This document shows positions 33,144 to 43,543 of a stretch of DNA of 64,000 bases, piece by piece (positions within the stretch are counted from its first letter, which is position 1; the number at the start of each line of letters is the position of its first letter). Location of the stretch: assembly GCA_041488095.1 (NCBI GenBank), contig JBGPOP010000025.1:1-64000 (forward strand). Reading direction: 5' to 3'. The DNA is from DASYPQ01 sp041488095 (GTDB lineage: Bacteria > Planctomycetota > UBA1135 > GCA-002686595). Under the pieces are notes generated by a model. It did no database searches. It had not been told where the DNA came from and was given only the letters and a program-made list of their open reading frames with translations. The translations under genes were made by a program, and so were the position numbers.

Positions 33144-35105
33144 TCAGCGCAGCACGACGCAGTCCAGCCCGAACTCGAAGTGCGGCGGATCGGAGCGCTC
33201 GTGCGTCCCGACGACCTCGATCCGCAGCCTCATCTCCTTGGCGAGGTCGAAGGTCCCTAGCGAATACGGTCTGGGGGCGCCGGCGCCGGGCCCCTCGGTG
33301 TCGAAGGTCACGAGCGGAAGGCCGGCATGGACCCCGTCGACGTGGAACTGGACCGTGCCGTAGTCCGAGCTCCGCGTGGGGTACACGATCACCTCGCGCC
33401 GGCCGGGCTTCTCGACCGGGACGGAGAGCTCGACGAACCCGCCCTTGGCCCGCGCTCGCACCCACAGATGCCGTCCCCCCGACCAGGCCTCGTCGTCGAG
33501 CTCCTGCACTACCCACTGCGTCCCGGGGCTCGAGGCGAAGACCTTCAAGTCCTCGGCCTCGACCGCGCCCTCGATGCGGAAGGGCTTCCACTCGAGATGC
33601 GGCACGGCGAGGTCGCCGTCGCGGATCGGCGGCGCGTCGTCCTTGGCTCCGGGCCGCGCGTAGTAGAAGGTCGTCGCCGCCATCTCGACCTGGCAGTCCC
33701 TCCGGTGCCGGAGTTGCACGTCGAAGCGCAGGCTCTTCTCGAACGGGATCGCGTCGAGCCCGCGGAAGCGCGTGACCGAGGTCGAGCCGAACATCCCCGG
33801 GCCGTCGCAGCGCGTCCGGGCGTGGAGCGGCGCCTGGAAGAGCTCCGGCGAGGACTGCGCGGAACCGGAGTCGTGCTCGGTCCCCGTGCCGAAGTGGGAG
33901 GGGAAGGTCTCTCCGTCGACGTAGAACGTCTCGCCGCCCTCGCCCCACCAGGCCTTGACCGGGTTGGCGATCGAGAGCATGTCGCCGACGAAGACGCCGT
34001 GTCCCTCGACGGCGAGTTGCGTCCAGTCCCTCACGGGGCGCGTTCGCACGACCCCCGAAGCCTTCCAGCGACCGTGGAAGTGCAACGAGCGGTCATCCCA
34101 GCTCCACGGCTCGGTGAGGACCAGGCCCGCGACATGGACGTCGCTCGAGCCGCGGACGTCGACGCGCAGGTCGAATCGCTCGCGGTACGGCATGACCCAG
34201 CGGCAGACGAGATCGCCCTGAGTTCCCGGTCTTCCGGTCGGCTCGTCCGCTCCCTTGGCGATGGTGATCGGCCAGCTTCGGTAGGGATTGAGGCCCGGGG
34301 AGCTCGCGAAGAAGTCGCCGAGAGGGCAGGCGATGGTCTCTTCGCCGTCGAAGGACATCCGCAAGACAGCGCGCCGCAACGCGAGCGGAAGGTCGGTGGC
34401 CTCGACGCGGAAGCTCAACCCGGTGATCGCGCGCGGCCCGGCCGCGGCCTTGGGGTCGACGCACGAGAGCGTGCCGTCGGTGTTCTCGCGTGAGAGGGTG
34501 AAGTCGAACGTCGCCGTTCCCGCCCCATCCTCGCCTTCGCCGGGGTGCTCCCACAGCTTGATCACCCGAACCAGAGCGGGCGCGCTCCGCCCGAGGTCTC
34601 CGGGTGCGAAGCTCGCCACCGCCGTGCCCGCCGGGTAGGTGCGGTAGTCGATCTGGTAGTCGACGTCCTTCGGATGGTCGCACGTGACCTTGCAGTGCCG
34701 CGTGTAGGGGATCGGCAGGTACAGGTTCCAGCCCTTGGACGTCTCGGCCGAGAGCGGGGAGGCGACGGGACCCTGCCCGCCCAGGAGCCTCGCCATCTCC
34801 TCGGCGATCACGGGCGTCGCCGCCCCGTCGAGGTAGAAGCGGAGAGTCCCGGCCGGATGGGCCGACCCGACGCGCACGATCGCGCCGGGCCCATCGGTGT
34901 CGAGCATCACCCCTTCGGTGCGCCCCTCCCGCTCCTTCTCGGGTGAGGCCGAGGCGCGGTCGTGGCTCGAGGCTTGGCGGCAGACGTAGGGCGGCGACGG
35001 CAGGCGTGCGAGCGCACTCCGATCGACGAGCTCGGCGAGCAGCGAGTCCAGGTTGATCGGGGCGGGGTGGGACTGGAGCGCGAGAAAGGGGAGCAGTGCG
35101 ATCAT
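33144..35105 (-). CDS. DUF2961 / GH172-family glycosidase, secreted
   Basis: A 653-residue protein with a weak signal (MIALLPFLALQSHPAP). Family landmarks are YVCRQASSHDRAS near residue 40, TRHCKVTCDHP, FVGDMLSIANP and the pair WWGEGGETFYVDGETFPSHF with GTGTEHDSGSA. These are the conserved active-site segments of DUF2961, now GH172, whose members act on alpha-D-arabinofuranosides and on difructose anhydrides. Most relatives read GTGTEDYF; here it is GTGTEHDS, an unusual change at a conserved acidic site. With GH127 and the YtfQ-type transporter elsewhere in the window it points to furanose metabolism. It is divergent from the aminotransferase, with a 54-base gap. Confidence 0.85.
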   Translation of the reverse strand: MIALLPFLALQSHPAPINLDSLLAELVDRSALARLPSPPYVCRQASSHDRASASPEKEREGRTEGVMLDTDGPGAIVRVGSAHPAGTLRFYLDGAATPVIAEEMARLLGGQGPVASPLSAETSKGWNLYLPIPYTRHCKVTCDHPKDVDYQIDYRTYPAGTAVASFAPGDLGRSAPALVRVIKLWEHPGEGEDGAGTATFDFTLSRENTDGTLSCVDPKAAAGPRAITGLSFRVEATDLPLALRRAVLRMSFDGEETIACPLGDFFASSPGLNPYRSWPITIAKGADEPTGRPGTQGDLVCRWVMPYRERFDLRVDVRGSSDVHVAGLVLTEPWSWDDRSLHFHGRWKASGVVRTRPVRDWTQLAVEGHGVFVGDMLSIANPVKAWWGEGGETFYVDGETFPSHFGTGTEHDSGSAQSSPELFQAPLHARTRCDGPGMFGSTSVTRFRGLDAIPFEKSLRFDVQLRHRRDCQVEMAATTFYYARPGAKDDAPPIRDGDLAVPHLEWKPFRIEGAVEAEDLKVFASSPGTQWVVQELDDEAWSGGRHLWVRARAKGGFVELSVPVEKPGRREVIVYPTRSSDYGTVQFHVDGVHAGLPLVTFDTEGPGAGAPRPYSLGTFDLAKEMRLRIEVVGTHERSDPPHFEFGLDCVVLR

Positions 35106-35128
35106 GGCCGAGCTTCCGTGCGAGGCGC

Positions 35129-35138
35129 TAGGCTAGCC
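35129..35138. promoter_or_regulatory. Overlapping divergent -10 boxes around a GGCTAGCC palindrome
   Basis: TAGGCT on the plus strand (35129-35134) and TAGCCT on the minus strand (35135 to 35130) overlap in a 54-base gap between divergent genes. GGCTAGCC (35131-35138) is a perfect palindrome. If both boxes are used, the two promoters would exclude each other. Confidence 0.35.
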
Positions 35139-35159
35139 GGCCCGAGCCGCCGCAGCACG

Positions 35160-36313
35160 ATGCCTCCTCCGACCTCCCGCCGTCTCCAGGGCCTCGTCCA
35201 GTCCGACATCCGCCGCATGACGCGCGAGTGTGAGCGCGTCGGCGGGATCAACCTGGGACAGGGGATCTGCGACTTGCCGACCCCGCCGCTCGTGCGCGAA
35301 GGCGCGATCGCGGCGATCCGGGAGAACCGGAGCACCTACTCCTTCCCCGAGGGTGATCTCGGGCTGCGCCAAGCCATCGCCAGGAAGCTCGAGCGCCAGA
35401 ATGGCCTGCCAGCCGACCCCGGGACGGAGATCGTGGTCACCGTGGGGGCGACCGGCGCGTTCGCGGCGGCGGTGCACGCGCTGCTCGATCCCGGCGACGG
35501 GATCCTGCTGTTCGAGCCCTACTACGGCTACCACCTCAACGCGGCGATCCTCGCGGGTCTCGAGCCCCAGTTCCTGGCTCTCGAGGCGCCGGCTTTCGCG
35601 CTGCGCGAGGCCGATCTCTCCGCGGCCGTGCGTCCGAACACGCGCGCGGTCGTCGTGTGCACGCCGTCGAACCCGAGCGGGAGGATGTTCGACCGTGCGG
35701 AGCTGTCCGCCCTCGCGCGCATCGCGAAGGAGAAGGACCTTCTCGTGATCACCGACGAGATCTACGAGCACATCCGCTACGACGGCCGCGAGCATGTGCC
35801 CCCGGCGACGGTCGACGGCCTCCGCGAGCGCACGGTCACGATCATGGGCCTATCGAAGACCTTCAGCATCACCGGCTGGAGACTCGGATACGCGGTCGCG
35901 CCGGAGACCATGGCGCGGGCGATCACCCTGGTGAACGACCTCTTCTACGTGTGCGCGCCCACCCCCCTCCAGCACGGGGTCGCGGAAGGATTCCGGGCGC
36001 CCGACAGCTTTTTCGAGCAGCTGGCCTCGGATTACGCCAGGAAGCGCGCGATGACCTGCGAGGCCCTCGACGCGGCCGGGATGAAGCCGATCGTGCCGCA
36101 GGGCGCCTACTACGTGATGGCGGACGTCGGCCACCTCGGCTTCGAGACGGCGCGCGATGCGGCGATGGCGCTGCTCGAACAGACCCGGGTCGCGACGGTG
36201 CCGGGGACGGCCTTCTACACGGGCGCGCGCGGCGAGCGATTTGTGCGCGTGTGCTACGCCAAGGAGGACGACGTCCTGGCCGAGGCGTGCAGGCGGATCC
36301 GCGCCTTCCGTCC

Positions 36314-36317
<4 letters not shown>
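35160..36317 (+). CDS. Class I/II PLP-dependent aminotransferase
   Basis: A 385-residue fold-type I aminotransferase of the aspartate/aromatic AT group. The PLP lysine is in MGLSKTFSITGWRLGY. Other landmarks are INLGQGICDLPTPP, VTVGATGAFAAAV (PLP-phosphate loop), PSNPSGRMF, TDEIYEHIRYDG and the C-terminal arginine segment ERFVRVCYAKEDD. Substrate is probably an aromatic or neutral amino acid with a 2-oxo acid; it cannot be narrowed. The stop overlaps the next gene's start (GTGA). Confidence 0.9.
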
Positions 36318-38423
<2,106 letters not shown>

Positions 38424-38584
38424 GAGCGCCTCAAGACGATGCCCGATGGGCGAGTGGCTGTGCAAGCGTCCTTGACCGGCCGCGCGTGCCTGCCGAGAAT
38501 CCCTCGCCCGTGCTCCGGCCCTGGACGCCACAAGACGGGGGCGGCAAGGTACAGGGCAGCACGGACGGGAGCCATCCGACCGGC

Positions 38585-39559
38585 ATGCGGTTCTTCATCG
38601 CGACCCCTGCAGCAGCCGGATCGCTCTCCGGCAACCGCCGGACGGCCTTGCGCTACGCGGCGATCTTGCGCGAGCTCGGCCATCGAGCCCGAGTTGGGAT
38701 GCGCTGGAGAGGCGAGCCCTGTGACGCGCTGATCGCGCTGCACGCCCGAAAGAGCGCTCCCTCCGTCCGCGCTTTCCGCGCCGCGCGGCCGCGGGCGCCC
38801 GTGGTGCTGGTCCTGACCGGCACGGACCTCTACGGCCACCTGCGCCGCCGGGGCGCGCGGCTGCCCGCGCTCGATCTGGCCGACCGGATCGTCGTGCTCC
38901 AGCCGGCGGGCCTCGAGGCGCTGCCGGCGCGCGTGCGAGGCCGGGCCCGAGCGATCCTTCAATCCGCGCGTCCGCCGGGCCGACCTGCACGCAAGGTTCG
39001 CGGCGCCTTCCAGGCCTGCGTGCTGGGGCATCTGCGCCCGGTCAAGGACCCGTTCCGCGCCGCGTTGGCCGCGCGTCGTCTGCCGGCGCCGTCCCGGATC
39101 CGCGTCGTCCACGCCGGCGCCGCGCTTTCCCCCGGGATGGCCGCGCGCGCACGCGCGGAAGAAGCGCGCAACCCGCGCTACCGGTGGCTGGGCCCGCTGT
39201 CGCACGCACGGGCCCTCGCGCTGCTCGCGCGTTCGCAGGTGCTGATCCAGAGCTCCCTCTCGGAAGGGGGGGCGATCGCGATGTCCGAAGCGCTCGTGTG
39301 CGGTGTGCCGATCCTCTCCTCGAACATCCCTGGCGCGACCGGGATGCTCGGCATCGGTCACCCCGGGCTCTTTCCCGTACGCGACACCCGCAGGCTCGCC
39401 GGGCTCATGTTGCGCGCAGAGCACGATGCGCGCTTCCACGCTCGCCTCCGCCGAGCGGGAGAGCGAATCGTCGGACGCTTCGCGCCCTCGCGCGAGCGCG
39501 AGGCTTGGCGCGACCTCGTCGCCGGCCTCCCGCCCCCCGGAGGGTCGCATGGAGCCTGA
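38585..39559 (+). CDS. senB: SenB-type selenosugar synthase (TIGR04348 glycosyltransferase-like)
   Basis: A 324-residue GT-B fold protein. MRFFIATPAAAGSLSGNRRT, the LTGTDLYGHL motif, VLGHLRPVKDPFRAALA, NPRYRWLGPL and SSLSEGGAIAMSEALVCG match the TIGR04348 family. Members made with senA and senC in Variovorax form a selenosugar from UDP-GlcNAc and selenophosphate on the route to selenoneine. The next gene is an EgtD-like histidine methyltransferase that overlaps it by 11 bases, fitting a hercynine-based pathway. No senA or egtB-like gene is nearby. ATG 38585 aligns with the family start; the frame is open 33 codons further upstream. Family assignment is from memory of the signature, so activity is inference. 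Confidence 0.78.
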   Translation: MRFFIATPAAAGSLSGNRRTALRYAAILRELGHRARVGMRWRGEPCDALIALHARKSAPSVRAFRAARPRAPVVLVLTGTDLYGHLRRRGARLPALDLADRIVVLQPAGLEALPARVRGRARAILQSARPPGRPARKVRGAFQACVLGHLRPVKDPFRAALAARRLPAPSRIRVVHAGAALSPGMAARARAEEARNPRYRWLGPLSHARALALLARSQVLIQSSLSEGGAIAMSEALVCGVPILSSNIPGATGMLGIGHPGLFPVRDTRRLAGLMLRAEHDARFHARLRRAGERIVGRFAPSREREAWRDLVAGLPPPGGSHGA

Positions 39560-40547
39560 ACGCGACGATGGACGCTTCGCGCTCGTTGCGCCCGAGCCCG
39601 TGTCGGTTGCCGACGAGCTCGGTCGGGAGATCGAGCGCGGGATGCGCTCGACGCCCAAGCGCATCCACTGCCGCTTCTTCTACGACCAGGCGGGCTCGGT
39701 GCTCTTCGAGGAGATCTGCAGGCTGCCCGAGTATTACCTGACGCGGGCAGAGGACTAGATCCTCGCCGGGTGTGCGAACGAGATTGTGGCCGCTGTTCCG
39801 GAGGGCTGCGACCTGGTCGAGCTCGGCAGCGGCAGCGCCCGCAAGACCCGGCGTTTGATCGAGGCGCTGCTCGCGCGCCGCCGGTCCCTGCGCTACGTCC
39901 CGATCGACATCTCGCGGAGCGCGCTCGTGGCCGGCTCGCGGGCGCTGCTCGAGAGCCACCCCCAGCTCTCCGTTCGTGCGATCGCTGCGGAGTACGAGGA
40001 GGGCCTCGCGCTCCTTTGCGGCGGATCGCCTGGGGGGAAGCTCGTCCTGTGGCTGGGGTCGAACGTGGGCAACTTCGACCGAGCCGGGGCCGCGGCGTTC
40101 CTGGCGCGGCTCGCGCAGCGGTTCTCCGCGCGCGACCGGCTGCTGATCGGCATCGACCTGCGCAAGGAGAAGCACATCCTCGAGCACGCCTACGACGACG
40201 CGCAGGGCGTGACGGCGCAGTTCAACCTGAACCTGCTCGCACGGCTCAACGCGGAACTGGACGCCGACTTCGTTGTCGGGCGATTTCGCCACGTGGCCCT
40301 CTACGACGAGGTCGCCGGGAGGATCGAGATGCACCTGGAGAGCGCGGCCGGACAGGTCATCCGGATCGGGAGGATCGACCTGACCGTGCATCTCGCGCGC
40401 GGGGAGCGGATCCACACCGAGGATTCCTACAAGTACTCCGTCCTCGAGATCGATGACCTCGCGCGCGCAGCCGGGATGCGGGTCGAGCGGACGTGGCTCG
40501 ACGGGCAGGAGCGCTTCAGCCTGAACCTCTTCGCGCCCGAGGCGTGA
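39549..40547 (+). pseudogene. egtD: EgtD-like histidine N-alpha-methyltransferase split by an in-frame TAG
   Basis: A 332-codon frame that reads as one EgtD protein (S-adenosylmethionine-dependent trimethylation of histidine to hercynine), interrupted at codon 70 by TAG (39756-39758). Upstream: RFFYDQAGSVLFEEICRLPE. Downstream: DLVELGSGSARKTRRLIEAL, LVLWLGSNVGNFDR, AYDDAQGVTAQFNLNLL and TEDSYKYS, all EgtD landmarks. EgtDs have a glutamine at the interrupted position (TRTEAQIL), so one C-to-T change of CAG would explain it. TAG ends other genes here normally. A GTG at 39786 could restart translation, but the N-terminal histidine-binding part would be lost. It may be a recent nonsense mutation, a sequencing error or suppressed. 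Confidence 0.85.
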
Positions 40548-40554
40548 AAAGGAG

Positions 40555-40589
40555 GAGGCCCCTGCCGCGGGCTGCGCAACAGGGGCCTC
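40555..40589. terminator. Bidirectional-type hairpin terminator between convergent genes
   Basis: A perfect 10-bp stem (GAGGCCCCTG at 40555-40564 and CAGGGGCCTC at 40580-40589) with a 15-base loop lies between the egtD frame and the convergent small secreted protein. On the minus strand it is followed by CTCCTTTT, a short T-rich tail, so it best serves the minus-strand gene. Confidence 0.65.
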
Positions 40590-40628
40590 GCCGAGACCGA
40601 TCCCCATCCTGGCTCGGGCTCGGGTGCG

Positions 40629-41045
40629 TCAGGACTGCCATCTGCCCTCGATCCACACCTGGAACCTGCGCGTCTCGAAGTGCCCGGACTGGCGCACGAT
40701 GGCATAGTGGCCGCTCGCGATGCACACGTTGCAGGGTCGGCCGCATCCGTCGCTGCGCCACGCGTAGATCGGCTCGACCCACGCGGTCCGTGCGCAGCCT
40801 TCGACCCACACCTGTCGGCACACCGTCTCGTAATGGCCTGGAACCCAGTACTCCGGCGCGCAGCGTCGAGCGAAGCCGGGAGTCCAGCCGTCCGAGAAGA
40901 CCGGCCCGCTGGAGTAGACGAAGCTCAGCGCGCTGTGCTTGATTCTGTGGGTCCAGGCGAATCCGAAACCGTCTGCGAAGGAGGCTGGCGCAAGGATCGC
41001 GGCCAGCGCGAGCGAGAGAATCGGGAACCTGAGCTTGGCGAACAT
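40629..41045 (-). CDS. Small secreted protein with GHYE/VWVEG repeats
   Basis: A 138-residue protein with a clear signal peptide (MFAKLRFPILSLALAAILAP, cleavage near SFADG). The mature part has the repeated pattern YWVPGHYETVCRQVWVEG and GHFETRRFQVWIEG plus six cysteines. Short secreted proteins with WxPGHYE repeats are widespread in planctomycetes and proteobacteria without known function. A strong Shine-Dalgarno (AAGGAGG, five bases before the ATG) fixes the start. Monocistronic, with a terminator at 40555-40589. Confidence 0.75.
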   Translation of the reverse strand: MFAKLRFPILSLALAAILAPASFADGFGFAWTHRIKHSALSFVYSSGPVFSDGWTPGFARRCAPEYWVPGHYETVCRQVWVEGCARTAWVEPIYAWRSDGCGRPCNVCIASGHYAIVRQSGHFETRRFQVWIEGRWQS

Positions 41046-41190
41046 GGGTGCCTCCTTGGATCTGGGATCGCCCGCCGTGGGGCGCGGTAGGGCCGCCGCC
41101 AAGGCGAATCCCGTGCCACGGCCGGCCATTCCGGCGCGACGCGACTTGTCCTGTCGCGCAGCCAGGGGTGCAGCCGCCGGGGGACGCGGC

Positions 41191-41196
41191 TAGGCT
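41191..41196 (+). promoter_or_regulatory. Candidate -10 box of the DUF1579 gene
   Basis: TAGGCT lies only ten bases before ATG 41207, implying a leaderless or near-leaderless transcript. No Shine-Dalgarno is visible before that ATG, which is consistent. Confidence 0.3.
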
Positions 41197-41206
41197 GCTG
41201 CGGCGC

Positions 41207-41845
41207 ATGAAGAGGCAGCTCTGCGTCCTCCTCCTGTTCGCCTCGTGGCCTGGCTCGGCCTGCGAGGCGCCCGACCCACGCAGTCCGATGCACGGCCCGG
41301 CGTCTCCTCCCGCTCCGGTTCCGCCGCTCGAGGCGCAGGTGCGAGAGCTCGCGGCCTCGAGCCGTCCCGGGGAGAGGCACGCGGCCCTCGCACCCCTGGC
41401 CGGAGAGTGCGAAGTGACGCTCTCGAGTCTCTCGCCCGAGGGCCGCGAGATCGAGCCCTTCCGCGGCCGCGCGACCATCGAGTGGGTGCTCGGCGGACGG
41501 TTCTTGCGCTGGGACGCGAGGATCGACTTCGCCGGGGCGAGCGGCACGACCACGGGCTACCTCGGCTACGACCTTCGCAGCGGCCAGTACCAGCTGATGA
41601 TGATCTCCGACCTCGCCACGGGCATGGAGGTGGCGCGCGGCAGCGGGGACCTCGCCGGGGCGGGCGTCGTCTTCGCGCTGGAGCAGGTGGATCCCCGCAG
41701 CGGGGCACGCGTGCGCGCGAAGAGCCGCCTGCGCCTGATCGCGCACGACCAGTTCGTGCTCGAGCAGCTCGTGACCGAGCCGGACGGGCTGGATCGAGTG
41801 GCGCGCGTATCGCACTATCGGCGCGCGGCCGCGGCTACGCACTGA
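41207..41845 (+). CDS. DUF1579-like lipoprotein
   Basis: A 212-residue protein. The N-terminus (MKRQLCVLLLFASWPGSAC) is a lipoprotein signal with the likely acceptor at Cys19. From residue ~55, the pattern RHAALAPLAGECEVTL..GREIEPFRGRATIEWVLGGRFLRW matches the DUF1579 family, a lipocalin-like fold of unknown function. Its last 11 bases overlap the convergent permease gene (41835-42617). Confidence 0.75.
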   Translation: MKRQLCVLLLFASWPGSACEAPDPRSPMHGPASPPAPVPPLEAQVRELAASSRPGERHAALAPLAGECEVTLSSLSPEGREIEPFRGRATIEWVLGGRFLRWDARIDFAGASGTTTGYLGYDLRSGQYQLMMISDLATGMEVARGSGDLAGAGVVFALEQVDPRSGARVRAKSRLRLIAHDQFVLEQLVTEPDGLDRVARVSHYRRAAAATH

Positions 41846-42617
41846 GCACGAACTCGCGCCGCGAGATCCGCCAACAGGCCAGGGAGAGGACCAGGAGGAG
41901 CGCGACCGCGAGGGTCAGGATCGACGAATGGGCGCTCTCGAATCGCGCGCTCGAGAAGCCTTCGACCGTGCGCCACGGTGCCGAGCCCGTGTCGGCGATG
42001 AGGCTGCGCAGGTAGTACTGGACGGTCAGGGCCTGATTCCGTCCGGGAAGGTTGGCGAGGAATCCCTCGATCGCGAAGGCGTAGCCCAAGCCGACGATCA
42101 TCGGATGGCGGAAGAACACGCCGGCTGCTGCGAAGAGGCCCGAGTAGACCGCGCCGCCGAGCAGGGCGGCCTCGACGAGGGGGACGGTGATGCCGCGGTC
42201 GACGGCGGGTCCCGGAGCGGCCGAACGCGACGCGAGCGCGGCGGTCAGCGCCGCGGAGAGACCGAGCAGGACCGACACGAGGACCAGCGCGGCGAGCCAG
42301 CGCCCGAGCAGAACCGCCGCGCGCGGTATCGGCCGGGAGAAGAGGTAGGTGATCGTGCGGTCCTCGATCTCCTCGGTGATCACCGCGGAGCCGCAGACAA
42401 GCGCGAGAAGCGGCACGATCACCTGGAGCAGCAGGAGCCAGCCCACGTGGGCGGCGATCGCGCCCGCGGGCACGCGGGTCGTCGAGCTCGCGACGATCCA
42501 GGCCATCGCCGGGGCTGCACCGGCGAGGGCGAGGCAGAAAAGCGTGCGACGGCTCCACCACACGCGCGACATCTGCGTGCTGAAGAGAAGCAGCGTGGAT
42601 CTCGCCAGGCCGGCCAT
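41835..42617 (-). CDS. ABC-2 type transporter permease (last gene of the operon)
   Basis: A 260-residue membrane protein with about six transmembrane segments. The segment GSAVITEEIEDRTITYLFSRPIPRAAVLLGRW is typical of NosY/GldF-like ABC-2 permeases in the loop after the second helix. It starts two bases after the stop of the ATPase gene upstream and should form an exporter or lipid/peptide-handling complex with it. The substrate is unknown. Its TAG stop lies inside the convergent DUF1579 gene. Confidence 0.85.
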   Translation of the reverse strand: MAGLARSTLLLFSTQMSRVWWSRRTLFCLALAGAAPAMAWIVASSTTRVPAGAIAAHVGWLLLLQVIVPLLALVCGSAVITEEIEDRTITYLFSRPIPRAAVLLGRWLAALVLVSVLLGLSAALTAALASRSAAPGPAVDRGITVPLVEAALLGGAVYSGLFAAAGVFFRHPMIVGLGYAFAIEGFLANLPGRNQALTVQYYLRSLIADTGSAPWRTVEGFSSARFESAHSSILTLAVALLLVLSLACWRISRREFVLSA

Positions 42618-42619
42618 CG

Positions 42620-43543
42620 TCAGTTCACGAGGTAGTCGAAGACGGCCTCGAGGCCCGCATCGGGGGTCTCGAGGCTCCGGATCCCCGCGCGGGCTCGAGC
42701 GGCGACCGCGGGGAGTGCGGCCAGGAACCCCTCCAGGTCGGACGTCTCGATGCCGAGCGAGGTCTCGTCCTGGGAGAGGTGCAGCGCCCTGACGCCGGGC
42801 AGGTCGACCAGGGCGCGCGCCAGCGCGCGCGCGTCGCGCAGGTGGATGTCGACCTTGCGCGGGTGTCGCGAAAGCAGCGTGCGGATCTCGGGGACCTCGC
42901 CCTGGGCCAGGACGCGCCCGCGGTGCAGGAGGAGCACGTTGCGGGTCAGGCCCTCGACTTCGTGCAAGACGTGGCTCGAGACCAGGATGTGCACGCCGTC
43001 CCGGGCCAGATCGAGGAGCAGGTCGACGACGCTCCGTCGGGCGATCGGGTCGAGGCCCGAGAGCGGTTCGTCGGCCACGAGCAGGCGCGGGCCGTGGGCG
43101 ATCGCCTGCGCGATCTTCGCGCGTTGGCGCATCCCGCGCGAGTATTCGCGCGTACGACGGTGCATCGCATCGGCGAGCCCGACGCGCTCGAGGGCGCGCG
43201 CAGCCTGTGCCCGGGCCTCGCGCTTGGACCATCCCGAGAGGCGCAGCAGGAAGGTCACGAACGCGAGTCCGGTCATCTCCCCGTAGAGCGCATCTTGCTG
43301 CGGGCAGAACCCGGTCTCGGCGAAGTGGGCGCGGTTGGCGAAGGGATCGCGGCCGAGCACCAGGATCGTCCCGCGCGAGGGGCGGATCTCGCCCGCCACG
43401 AGCTTGAGGAAGGTCGACTTGCCGGCTCCGTTCGGCCCGAGCAGGCCGATGATGCCGCCCTCGAGGGTGAGGGAGATGTCGACGAGCCCCACGACCGGGC
43501 CATACCAGCGCGCGAGTTCGCGCGCGACGAGGAGCGCGCTCAT
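42620..43543 (-). CDS. ABC transporter ATP-binding protein (ABC-2 type)
   Basis: A 307-residue ATPase with Walker A GPNGAGKSTF, signature YSRGMRQRAKIAQAI, Walker B LLVADEPLSGLDP and the H-loop in SSHVLHEVE. The C-terminal ~80 residues (about 220-307) form the small regulatory domain common in CcmA-type exporters. The start at 43543 overlaps the previous stop as ATGA. It pairs with the permease at 41835-42617. Confidence 0.9.
   Translation of the reverse strand: MSALLVARELARWYGPVVGLVDISLTLEGGIIGLLGPNGAGKSTFLKLVAGEIRPSRGTILVLGRDPFANRAHFAETGFCPQQDALYGEMTGLAFVTFLLRLSGWSKREARAQAARALERVGLADAMHRRTREYSRGMRQRAKIAQAIAHGPRLLVADEPLSGLDPIARRSVVDLLLDLARDGVHILVSSHVLHEVEGLTRNVLLLHRGRVLAQGEVPEIRTLLSRHPRKVDIHLRDARALARALVDLPGVRALHLSQDETSLGIETSDLEGFLAALPAVAARARAGIRSLETPDAGLEAVFDYLVN

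Noticed and set aside
39756..39758. Recoding of the egtD TAG as pyrrolysine or selenocysteine
   Set aside because: Selenocysteine uses TGA. No pyrrolysine context is visible, the homologous residue is an ordinary glutamine, and TAG ends several normal genes in the window.
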